A stretch of DNA of 14,686 nucleotides, from contig JAJTHR010000351.1 of the NCBI GenBank assembly GCA_021298935.1, positions 1 through 14,686 of the forward strand, given 5' to 3'. The first letter of the stretch is position 1, and each line of letters begins with the position of its first letter. Position numbers and translations under genes: made by a program. Shown in pieces: positions 7,740 through 14,686 of this stretch. Source of the DNA: Parachlamydia sp. GTDB lineage: Bacteria; Chlamydiota; Chlamydiia; Chlamydiales; Parachlamydiaceae. The notes beneath the pieces are model-generated. The model saw only the letters and a list, made by a program, of their open reading frames with translations. It made no database searches and was not told the DNA's origin.

Positions 7740-8621
7740 ATGAGACGAATTTTATTTTTTATCCTCTTCTGCTTAATTGCAGCGGTACTATTTTTTGCCT
7801 ATCAATCCTATGAAAAAAAGAAAATCAAGGATCCAAATGCCATCACCCTTTATGGAAACGTGGATGTGCGTCAGGTCGACCTAGGCTTTCGGGTCAAAGG
7901 ACGCATCGCTGCCATGCCGTTTCAAGAAGGGGACTGGATTGAAAAAGGAAGCCTGATTGCCTATTTAGATAACCAGCCCTATCAGGACCAGGTAGAAGAG
8001 GCAAAGGCCCGTATCCTATCGGCAAAAGCCTCTTTAAAAAATGCCGAGCGCTTAGCTGAAAGGCGCCAGGGACTGGCAGGGACAGGAGCCATCTCAGGCG
8101 TCGAAGTCGATGATGCCCTCTCATCGAAAGAGGTCTCCTCTGCCACTCTCAAAGAGGCGGAAGCGGCGCTTGGAGTGGCCGCCACTCAACTGAGCGATAC
8201 GGAACTTTATGCCCCATCCGATGGCGTGATATTAACACGCATCAGGGAGCCGGGGGCCATTGTAAGGGATGCCGATCCTATTTACACGCTCTCTTTGACC
8301 TCTCCCATTTGGGTCAGGGCGTATGTTTCCGAGCCAATGCTTGGCAAAATCTATCCTGGCATGCCGGCTGAGGTGTTTACCGATACGCCCGGAAGCTCTG
8401 TTTATCACGGCCATGTCGGCTTTATCTCCCCGGTCGCAGAATTCACCCCTAAAACCGTTGAGACGGCCCAGCTGAGAACCGACCTGGTTTACCGCCTGCG
8501 CATTATTACGGAAAACCCCGATCAGGGACTGCGCCAAGGAATGCCTGTCACAGTCAAACTGTTGATCAACGGAAAACCTAGGGATCATGACAACCTTCGT
8601 CAAACTTCAGCATCTCGTTAA
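7740..8621 (+). CDS. ybhG: HlyD-family periplasmic adaptor of Ybh-type ABC exporter
   Basis: This is a 293-residue membrane fusion protein. Residues 4-20 are a hydrophobic anchor or uncleaved signal (ILFFILFCLIAAVLFFA). YGNVDVRQVDLGFRVKGRI (38-56) and the following GDWIEKGSLIAYLD form the first half of a biotinyl/lipoyl-like domain. Residues about 80-152 are a helical hairpin rich in A, E, K and Q, and LYAPSDGVI (157-164) closes the lipoyl fold. The beta-barrel segment FTPKTVETAQLRTDLVYRLR (235-254) is the stretch I associate most closely with E. coli YbhG. It is about 40 residues shorter than the E. coli protein, mainly in the hairpin. Its role would be to link the inner-membrane transporter to an outer-membrane channel. 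It starts 10 bp after glgP with no strong ribosome binding site, and its last 35 bases overlap the ATPase gene. Confidence 0.88.
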   Translation: MRRILFFILFCLIAAVLFFAYQSYEKKKIKDPNAITLYGNVDVRQVDLGFRVKGRIAAMPFQEGDWIEKGSLIAYLDNQPYQDQVEEAKARILSAKASLKNAERLAERRQGLAGTGAISGVEVDDALSSKEVSSATLKEAEAALGVAATQLSDTELYAPSDGVILTRIREPGAIVRDADPIYTLSLTSPIWVRAYVSEPMLGKIYPGMPAEVFTDTPGSSVYHGHVGFISPVAEFTPKTVETAQLRTDLVYRLRIITENPDQGLRQGMPVTVKLLINGKPRDHDNLRQTSASR

Positions 8622-10314
8622 GTCCTTTGATCCCGGGCAGCCTCCCGCTGTCGCCGCGCTGGATGCCGAGCTTCCTCGTGGAAAGATGATCGGATTGGCA
8701 GGGCCCGATGGGGCCGGGAAAACAACGTTGATCCGCCTGATGGCCGCCCTCCTCCTTCCCACGGAAGGGAGTGTGACGGTCGGCGGATTTGATACAGCCT
8801 GCCAAGCGGAGGCGGTCCATCAAATGATTGGCTACATGCCGCAAAAATTCGGCCTGTATGAAGATTTATCCGTTCAGCAGAATCTTGTGCTCTACGCCAA
8901 CTTAAAAGGTGTATTCGGACAGGAAAGGGAGGCGGCTTTTGAAAAACTTCTCTCATTTACGGCGCTCAAGCCTTTCACAGAACGGCTTGCAGGCGCACTC
9001 TCGGGGGGTATGAAGCAAAAGCTGGGCCTTGCCTGCTCGCTTTTAAGCAAACCTGCCTTGCTTCTTCTCGATGAGCCAAGCGTCGGTGTGGATCCCTTAT
9101 CGCGCCGCGAGCTCTGGAAAATGGTGAAAGAGCTATTAAGCGAGGACATTACGGTCGTCTGGAGCACCGCCTACCTGGATGAAGCCGAAAAATGCGATGA
9201 AGTGCTCTTGATGAATGAAGGGAAGCTTTTGTATCAGGGGCCTCCGCAAGTGATTACAGAGCGCGTGGAAGGGCGTACATTCAAGATCATCGGCCTCGAA
9301 GGAAACAAACGCAGCGTCCTTTCCAAAGCATTGCAGCAAAGCGATGTGATCGATGGCATCATTCAAGGCACCGATGTGCGCATTGTCACAAAAACGGTCG
9401 ATTTTAAGATCCCGATGGAGGCATTGGAGGCAGGCCCCAATGCACGGCTCGTCCCTACGCCGCCCCGTTTTGAAGATGCCTTCGTTGACATTCTAGGTGG
9501 AGGGCCGGGCGGTTATTCCGCACTGGCGGCGGAAATTCCTCAAAAGCCCCTCAACCTGCCTGGCATTGTTGTGGCTGATCATTTAGTGAAGAAATTTGGA
9601 AATTTTACGGCCGCAAACGAGATCACCTTCCAGATCAAAAGCGGAGAAATTTTTGGTTTGCTTGGCCCCAACGGGGCGGGGAAATCAACGACCTTTAAAA
9701 TGATGTGCGGACTTTTGAAGCCGACAGCCGGGCATGCGTATGTCAAGGGGCTGAACCTGCAAGTTGCTCCCTCTCAGGCACGTTCACGCATTGGTTACAT
9801 GGCCCAAAAATTTTCCCTTTACGGAAATTTAAGCGTTTTTCAAAACCTCGATTTTTTTTCAGGAATCTACAACCTGACGGGTGGAATAAAAAGAAAGGCA
9901 GTGGGCCAGATGATCGAGATATTTGAATTGGAGCCTTATTTAAATGAGTCGGCCGACCTGCTTCCCTTAGGGTATAAGCAGCGGCTGGCCTTATCGTGCT
10001 CCTTGATGCATTTGCCTGACGTTCTTTTTTTAGATGAGCCCACATCTGGCGTAGATCCTATTACAAGAAGGGAATTTTGGAACCATATTAATGGGCTTGT
10101 GGAAAAAGGAATCACCATTATGGTAACGACCCATTTTATGGATGAGGCAGAGTACTGCGATCGCATCGGGCTTGTTTACCGTGGCCGCCTCATTAAAGTG
10201 GGCACTCCAGATGAGCTTAAAAAACTATCGCAAACTTCAGACAATCCACACCCCACTTTGGAGGATGCGTTCATCCAGCTGATTGAGGATTACGACAAGG
10301 CGCACCATGCATAA
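8587..10314 (+). CDS. ybhF: ABC transporter ATP-binding protein with two nucleotide-binding domains
   Basis: The 575-residue protein has two ABC ATPase domains fused in tandem, matching E. coli YbhF (about 578 residues). Domain 1 has Walker A GPDGAGKT (39-46), signature LSGGMKQKL (from 138) and Walker B LLLDEP (159-164). Domain 2 has Walker A GPNGAGKS (360-367), a degenerate signature LPLGYKQRL (from 459) in place of LSGG, and Walker B VLFLDEP (479-485) followed by TSGVDP. As I recall, the same degenerate signature occurs in YbhF homologues, so it is probably a family trait and not damage: one composite ATP site would be non-canonical. It powers the export channel formed by the next two genes. 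ATG 8587 lies inside the end of ybhG, with AGGG at 8579-8582 as ribosome binding site, suggesting translational coupling. Confidence 0.95.
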   Translation: MTTFVKLQHLVKSFDPGQPPAVAALDAELPRGKMIGLAGPDGAGKTTLIRLMAALLLPTEGSVTVGGFDTACQAEAVHQMIGYMPQKFGLYEDLSVQQNLVLYANLKGVFGQEREAAFEKLLSFTALKPFTERLAGALSGGMKQKLGLACSLLSKPALLLLDEPSVGVDPLSRRELWKMVKELLSEDITVVWSTAYLDEAEKCDEVLLMNEGKLLYQGPPQVITERVEGRTFKIIGLEGNKRSVLSKALQQSDVIDGIIQGTDVRIVTKTVDFKIPMEALEAGPNARLVPTPPRFEDAFVDILGGGPGGYSALAAEIPQKPLNLPGIVVADHLVKKFGNFTAANEITFQIKSGEIFGLLGPNGAGKSTTFKMMCGLLKPTAGHAYVKGLNLQVAPSQARSRIGYMAQKFSLYGNLSVFQNLDFFSGIYNLTGGIKRKAVGQMIEIFELEPYLNESADLLPLGYKQRLALSCSLMHLPDVLFLDEPTSGVDPITRREFWNHINGLVEKGITIMVTTHFMDEAEYCDRIGLVYRGRLIKVGTPDELKKLSQTSDNPHPTLEDAFIQLIEDYDKAHHA

Positions 10315-11434
10315 CAGTTCTTTGCGCCGCATTCTGGCCTTGATTGTGAAAGAATCGTACCAAATCGTCAGGGATCCGAGCAGCATCCTGATCAGCTTTT
10401 TTCTGCCCATGATGCTTCTCTTTCTTTATAGCTTCGGCGTCTCCCTGGATGTCAACCACATCAATCTAGGGATCGTTTTAGAAGACACTGCTCCTGATGC
10501 CATTAGTTTTGCGCAAAGTTTGCAGGATTCGCGCTATTTTGAGACGCTAGTGGTCAAAGACAGGCGGCTAATGGAAAGAGAAATTGTGAAAGGATCGATC
10601 CGGGGCTTTGTTGTCATTCCCTCCTACTTTTCATCTTTCCGCGAACGCCCCTCAAGCATCGCTCCGATCCAGATCATTACGGACGGAAGCGAGCCGAACA
10701 CAGCCAGCTTTGTGCAAAACTACGTCCAGGCAGCCTGGCAGAACTGGCTGCAGCAGCAATCCATCAGCAATAAGTTGCAGGGGCTGCCTCTTGTACGCAC
10801 ACAGGCGCGCATCTGGTTTAACGAGGAGCTGCAAAGCAGTTATTTCCTGATCCCCGGGTCGCTCGCGATTATCATGACCCTGATCGGCACTTTGCTGACC
10901 GCATTGGTTGTTGCCAAAGAGTGGGAAAGGGGAACCATGGAAGCGCTCATGTCGACCCCTGTAAGCATTAATGAATTGCTGATCGGAAAGCTCGTCCCTT
11001 ATTTTGTGTTAGGGATGATGGCGATGACCCTTTGCGTCCTTATCTCAGTCTTTTTACTTGGCATTCCTTTGCGCGGCACGTGGCCGGTCTTAGGCCTGGT
11101 TACCGCCGTATTTTTATGGACCGCTTTAGGCGTCGGACTCCTCATTTCCACATTGGCTAAAAATCAGTTTGTGGCAGCCCAGGCAGCAATTATTGCCTCT
11201 TTCCTTCCGGCCTTTATACTCTCTGACTTTATTTTTGAAATTTCTAGCATGCCTTTAATCATACAGTATGTGACCTATCTCCTACCGGCCCGTTATTTCG
11301 TCTCGAGTTTAAAAACACTCTTTTTGGTAGGAAATTTGTGGGATGTGCTCCTGCCGAATTTATTTGCGATGCTGCTTTTGGGAACAGTGGTTTACTTTAT
11401 CACATCGGGTAAAACCGTTAAGCGGTTGGATTAA
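10307..11434 (+). CDS. ybhS: ABC-2 type transporter permease, first subunit
   Basis: This 375-residue permease of the ABC2_membrane_3 type has one N-terminal membrane span (about residues 27-45), a large extracytoplasmic domain (about 46-180), then about five spans to the C terminus. The segment EWERGTMEALMSTPVS after the second span is the conserved cytoplasmic coupling region that contacts the ATPase. An in-frame TTG at 10283 exists, but ATG 10307 is the better start: it overlaps the ybhF stop by 8 bp (ATGCATAA), has AAGG six bases before it, and gives a length close to E. coli YbhS (377). It would pair with the next gene product as a heterodimeric channel. The substrate is not deducible; in E. 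coli the system has been linked to drug and cation efflux. Confidence 0.92.
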   Translation: MHNSSLRRILALIVKESYQIVRDPSSILISFFLPMMLLFLYSFGVSLDVNHINLGIVLEDTAPDAISFAQSLQDSRYFETLVVKDRRLMEREIVKGSIRGFVVIPSYFSSFRERPSSIAPIQIITDGSEPNTASFVQNYVQAAWQNWLQQQSISNKLQGLPLVRTQARIWFNEELQSSYFLIPGSLAIIMTLIGTLLTALVVAKEWERGTMEALMSTPVSINELLIGKLVPYFVLGMMAMTLCVLISVFLLGIPLRGTWPVLGLVTAVFLWTALGVGLLISTLAKNQFVAAQAAIIASFLPAFILSDFIFEISSMPLIIQYVTYLLPARYFVSSLKTLFLVGNLWDVLLPNLFAMLLLGTVVYFITSGKTVKRLD

Positions 11435-12543
11435 TGTTCAATCGTATCTATGCTTTAATTAAGAAAGAAGTGCTGGCGATTGTCAGGGACAAAAAAAGCC
11501 GTTTTGTCCTGATTGTGCCGCCGTTGATGCAGCTGCTCATTTTTTCCTTTGCCGTCACACTCGATGTAAAAAATGTCTCCATCGGTATCCTTAATCGTGA
11601 TGGGGGGCGGCAAGGGTTTGAGCTCGTCCAGCGATTTGTTGGTTCGCCTACCTTCAATAATATTATTACCTTGCAATCGGTCCAGGAGATCAGGCATTTG
11701 ATTGACACACAACAAGCACTGGTGGTCCTGCATATCGACGAACAGTTTTCAAGAAGACTGGAAGGGGGCTTAAGCGCCGATATCCAATTGATTCTGGATG
11801 GCAGAAAATCGAATGCGGCCCAAATCGTGCAAGGGTATGTTTCGCGCATTGTGGATCAATACAATATTGATTTTGCCGCTCAAAAGGGCTATACCCTTCA
11901 GGCAACGACAACCATTGTCCGCAATTGGTTCAATCCCAATTTAATGTACAACTGGTTCACCGTGCCAAGCCTTGTCGGGCTGCTGACGATGGTGATTGGC
12001 CTCATTGTTTCCGCCCTGTCGGTGGCACGCGAAAGGGAGCTTGGGACATTCGATCAGCTGCTTGTCTCACCCCTGCAGCCGAGGGAAATATTGCTTGGCA
12101 AGGCCCTGCCCGCCATTATTATCGGCATGCTGGAAGGGACATTGATTCTTGTGGCCGCCATCTTTCTGTTCCGCATCCCCTTTATGGGGACTCTATGGAC
12201 GCTGTATCCAAGTTTATTTGTCTTCGTCTCGTCCATTGTCGGAGTCGGTTTATTTATTTCCTCCCTGTCTAAAACGCAGCAGCAAGCTATTTTAGGCACT
12301 TCTATTTTCATGAGTCCATCCGTACTGTTGTCAGGATTTGCCACTCCCATTGAAAACATGCCCGGATGGCTTCAAACGGTGACTTATATCAATCCGCTGC
12401 GCTACTTTCTTGTCATTGTTAAAGGGGTATTTCTAAAAGCCATGCCAGCCGATGTCGTTTGGCAGCAAACCTGGCCAATGGCCATCATTGCCTGTTGCAC
12501 ACTGGCAGCAGCCGGCTGGTTTTTCCGTCATAAGCTAGAGTAG
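11434..12543 (+). CDS. ybhR: ABC-2 type transporter permease, second subunit
   Basis: The 369-residue protein is paralogous to the preceding permease and almost the size of E. coli YbhR (368). It has one N-terminal span (about residues 22-42, with IVPPLMQLLIFSFAVTL), an extracytoplasmic domain to about residue 170, then about five spans. ARERELGTFDQLLVSPLQP is the conserved coupling motif. The start ATG shares one base with the ybhS stop (TAATG), so the two subunits are probably made in equal amounts by coupled translation. It closes the ybhGFSR set. No GC-rich terminator is visible after the stop; the following bases contain only the weak AT palindrome AAATAATTATTT. Confidence 0.93.
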   Translation: MFNRIYALIKKEVLAIVRDKKSRFVLIVPPLMQLLIFSFAVTLDVKNVSIGILNRDGGRQGFELVQRFVGSPTFNNIITLQSVQEIRHLIDTQQALVVLHIDEQFSRRLEGGLSADIQLILDGRKSNAAQIVQGYVSRIVDQYNIDFAAQKGYTLQATTTIVRNWFNPNLMYNWFTVPSLVGLLTMVIGLIVSALSVARERELGTFDQLLVSPLQPREILLGKALPAIIIGMLEGTLILVAAIFLFRIPFMGTLWTLYPSLFVFVSSIVGVGLFISSLSKTQQQAILGTSIFMSPSVLLSGFATPIENMPGWLQTVTYINPLRYFLVIVKGVFLKAMPADVVWQQTWPMAIIACCTLAAAGWFFRHKLE

Positions 12544-12629
12544 TAAATAATTATTTAAAAAAAATATTTTTAAAGCTACGCTATTTTCCTTTTCAATTCT
12601 GAATCCTTATTAACCTAAAGGATGAGCCA

Positions 12630-13943
12630 ATGATGAAACAATCAATCCCTGTATTTCCAAAGCCTCTCAATGACCTTTTACAAAAGATTGGAAGGTCGTC
12701 CGAATCCTATGCCAAAGAACTAGCCAAAAAACTGGCCAGATATACTCAAGCCACATTAGAAGATTTATTTAATCAACAAACCAAGAAAATTGACCGCTTA
12801 AGCGATGGCATGGAGGAAGTCAAACAATATGCTGTTGAACTTTGCAAGCAAATCATCAATGCACCTCCTGTCAGATTTGAAATTCAAACAAAGGATATTA
12901 AACGAGCCCAAAATAAGACCTTCAATCATTCTTCCCCTGCCGAGTTAATTAAAGGGAAGGCTGTTATGAGGGAACATGGCTTTGCAAAAATTGAAGTGGA
13001 CTGCGTTATTGCTAGCAAAAACTGGCATCAACTGGGCGAGATGAAAGGCGATACAATTAATTTAATTGATTATCTGGATAAGCTTCTTCCTTTGGAGAAG
13101 AAGGGAAAAATTGGGATTGTCACATTTCAAAATGGAATGGCCAATACATTGGGTGATTTTGTCAAATCCAGCCAAATTGTTTTTGACCAATTCACACAAG
13201 CCCCTCTATGTATCGGGCTCTATAATTCAACTCTTATCCAAGCCTGTCCTTCCCCCATAGATATGTACAGGTTCGTCAGTGAAAAATTACTTAATCGTAG
13301 CTCTGTCTACAGTCTGTGCCAAACGATGTCAATGCTTGCCAATGTAATTTCAAAACTAAATCCTAATCTTTTGTGGGTTCATTTTGCTCATAGTGAAGGG
13401 GGGCTTATCGCCAATGCTGCTCTTGAAGTGTGTCAATATAAATTATTTACAAATACAAGCGAATTCTTAAAGAATAATTTGATTACTTCTACCTATGGGG
13501 CTGTCAAACCAATCCCGGATGAATACACAAAATATTCAATCAATACTTATTCTAAAAATGATATTGCCTTGTTTTTTGGAAAAAATTACATTGACTCGGA
13601 TCTTGATGAAATGATTGAAAGCCAAGAACCTATCAAAAAAAAATATAAAGGCTATACTTATTCAATTAAGGTTATAGATAGTCTAATTGAACGCTTTGAA
13701 ACCGTAAAAATGCCTGTGGAAATGCCTAAGAGGTTATCTCCTAGAGAGATGATGCAATTATCTTTTTTAGAGCACCTAGCTTATCGTGAAGAAGTTGATA
13801 ATGCCCCCTGGGTCACACAGTCATGCATCGATTTAGCAAATGAATTCTCATACAACGTTAAGGACCATGGATTTGAAGAGCTTACCTATAAAGAACAATT
13901 CGTGAAAGACGCATATGAGTTTAAAAAAGATTTTAATATTTAA
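12630..13943 (+). CDS. DUF687-like chlamydial protein with alpha/beta-hydrolase nucleophile elbow
   Basis: In this 437-residue protein, residues 1-80 are helical and charged, possibly coiled coil (AKELAKKLARYTQATLEDLF, then KKIDRLSDGMEEVKQYA). The central part follows the order I associate with the DUF687 group of chlamydial proteins: an NGM segment (IVTFQNGMANTLGDF, 163-177), YNST (198-201), then LLWVHFAHSEGGLIANA (247-263), in which S255 sits where the nucleophile of an alpha/beta hydrolase elbow would be (A-H-S-E-G, with Ala in place of the first Gly). A later STYGAVKPI strand and YSKNDIALFFG could hold the acid residue. There is no signal peptide. The function is unknown; a lipase/esterase-like role or an inactive hydrolase fold are both open. 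AAAGGA at 12617-12622 is a good ribosome binding site for ATG 12630. Low G+C and an 86-bp AT-rich gap set it apart from the exporter operon. Confidence 0.8.
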   Translation: MMKQSIPVFPKPLNDLLQKIGRSSESYAKELAKKLARYTQATLEDLFNQQTKKIDRLSDGMEEVKQYAVELCKQIINAPPVRFEIQTKDIKRAQNKTFNHSSPAELIKGKAVMREHGFAKIEVDCVIASKNWHQLGEMKGDTINLIDYLDKLLPLEKKGKIGIVTFQNGMANTLGDFVKSSQIVFDQFTQAPLCIGLYNSTLIQACPSPIDMYRFVSEKLLNRSSVYSLCQTMSMLANVISKLNPNLLWVHFAHSEGGLIANAALEVCQYKLFTNTSEFLKNNLITSTYGAVKPIPDEYTKYSINTYSKNDIALFFGKNYIDSDLDEMIESQEPIKKKYKGYTYSIKVIDSLIERFETVKMPVEMPKRLSPREMMQLSFLEHLAYREEVDNAPWVTQSCIDLANEFSYNVKDHGFEELTYKEQFVKDAYEFKKDFNI

Positions 13944-13957
13944 TTGTGCTTTATCAA

Positions 13958-14686
13958 ATGACATTTCTTAAATGGTTGAAAATTACAATTTTAGTCGCTA
14001 TACCTATTTTTTTGTGGAACTATGGGCCTTTTTATTTTACGAAACATGAAAGGGAGTGGAGAAAAAAAAAACAAGAAGAAATAAATGCCAAATCTGAATA
14101 TTTACCCTATATAGATGAAATTTATCTTACTTTTGCTAAAGAAATGAAGAAAAAATTTAAGCTTATACCTTCTGGTTATGGTGGTATAAGAAAGCGTAAA
14201 GTGGAAATGTTGAGCATGAATTTTACAACCAAGCGCCGGGCAACAATTCAAGAGGCAAGAGGATTGCAGCTATTAATAATGGATCAATTTCTCAAGGCTA
14301 TCAATGCACATGAAAAGTTAAAACCATTTTTAGATGAACAGCCATTTACACACCGTCGAATTAAGTTATGTGTGGATTTTGAGGGACCTAATGGATCCTA
14401 TTGTGATGAAAGTGTTAGTACGATTTTTAATGTTCATGGTATTGCAAGTAACACAGAAAATAGAAATCGAATTTTTTATGTGGGAGTAGACCCCTATAAA
14501 AATGATCTATTCGACTTACATAACGAGTCTTATGCAGAAGCATTGGAAATTTTAAAGAATTCACCTGACCTCGATCCTTTTGTCCACGTAACAACCCCTT
14601 TGGAAATAGCCACCGATCAAATATTCAATTCTTTTGTTAAAGAAATGAGGGAAAAGCATCAATTAAGATGTCATTCAATTGGGGGA
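13958..14686 (+). CDS. Membrane-anchored protein of unknown function, N-terminal 243 residues (cut by window edge)
   Basis: The ATG at 13958 starts 14 bp after the DUF687-like gene and the frame is open to the last base. Residues 1-8 are short and basic, residues about 9-27 form one hydrophobic span (ITILVAIPIFLWNYGPFYF), and then comes a charged stretch (KHEREWRKKKQEE) and a soluble domain. I do not recognise a named family, though the block RRATIQEARGLQLLIMDQFL with NAHEKLKPFL and PFTHRRIKL has the look of a lineage-specific chlamydial family. Residues 53-76 (DEIYLTFAKEMKKKFKL, ending in GG) and 220-243 (DQIFNSFVKEMREKHQL, ending in GG) match at 10 of 24 positions, so the protein may contain two copies of one domain. 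It is probably cotranscribed with its upstream neighbour. A run of ten A's at 14062-14071 lies in the early coding region. Confidence 0.75.
   Translation, partial: MTFLKWLKITILVAIPIFLWNYGPFYFTKHEREWRKKKQEEINAKSEYLPYIDEIYLTFAKEMKKKFKLIPSGYGGIRKRKVEMLSMNFTTKRRATIQEARGLQLLIMDQFLKAINAHEKLKPFLDEQPFTHRRIKLCVDFEGPNGSYCDESVSTIFNVHGIASNTENRNRIFYVGVDPYKNDLFDLHNESYAEALEILKNSPDLDPFVHVTTPLEIATDQIFNSFVKEMREKHQLRCHSIGG

Noticed and set aside
10283..10306. TTG start giving ybhS eight extra residues
   Set aside because: ATG 10307 has the typical short stop-start overlap with ybhF and gives a length close to the family's.
1..14686. CRISPR arrays, tRNA or rRNA genes
   Set aside because: No regularly spaced repeats and no recognisable tRNA or rRNA segments were seen on reading the window.

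Overview
The window looks like chromosomal DNA of an amoeba-associated (environmental) member of the Chlamydiota, of the Parachlamydia/Protochlamydia type. The reasons are a chlamydial-style glycogen phosphorylase, a DUF687-like alpha/beta-hydrolase protein, several helical proteins with no recognisable function, AT-rich coding sequence with weak ribosome binding sites, and a decayed insertion sequence. The assignment rests on recognising families by eye; no database search was run.

Layout. 1-135 (-) is the start of a small uncharacterised protein cut by the window edge. 186-460 (+) is the 3' remnant of a DDE transposase gene with a frameshift. 563-1993 (+) encodes an AlbA_2/HATPase/winged-helix regulator. 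2013-2987 (-) encodes a PLP enzyme of the ACC deaminase/D-cysteine desulfhydrase group, and 3166-4776 (-) encodes a large alpha-solenoid protein. The natural 5' end of that solenoid gene seems to lie at 5037, where a short open segment (4873-5037) with a good promoter behind it is in the same frame. The two parts are separated by a perfect 61-nt palindrome (4865-4925, two 29-nt arms and a 3-nt loop) that brings in an in-frame TGA.

From 5177 the + strand carries glgP and then, after 10 bp, a four-gene ABC exporter matching E. coli ybhGFSR in order, size and domain structure (7740-12543). These genes overlap or abut and are probably one transcription unit. This block is visibly richer in G+C than its flanks. 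After an 86-bp AT-rich gap come a DUF687-like protein with an AHSEGG nucleophile-elbow motif (12630-13943) and a membrane-anchored protein (13958 onward) that runs off the window.

How the genes relate: glgP releases glucose-1-phosphate from stored glycogen. The Ybh-type transporter is an envelope exporter whose link to glycogen is positional only. The DUF687-like protein and its neighbour may be lineage-specific host-interaction or envelope proteins. The most unusual element is the palindrome inside the 5' part of the solenoid gene, which resembles in behaviour, not in sequence, the palindromic elements found within rickettsial genes.
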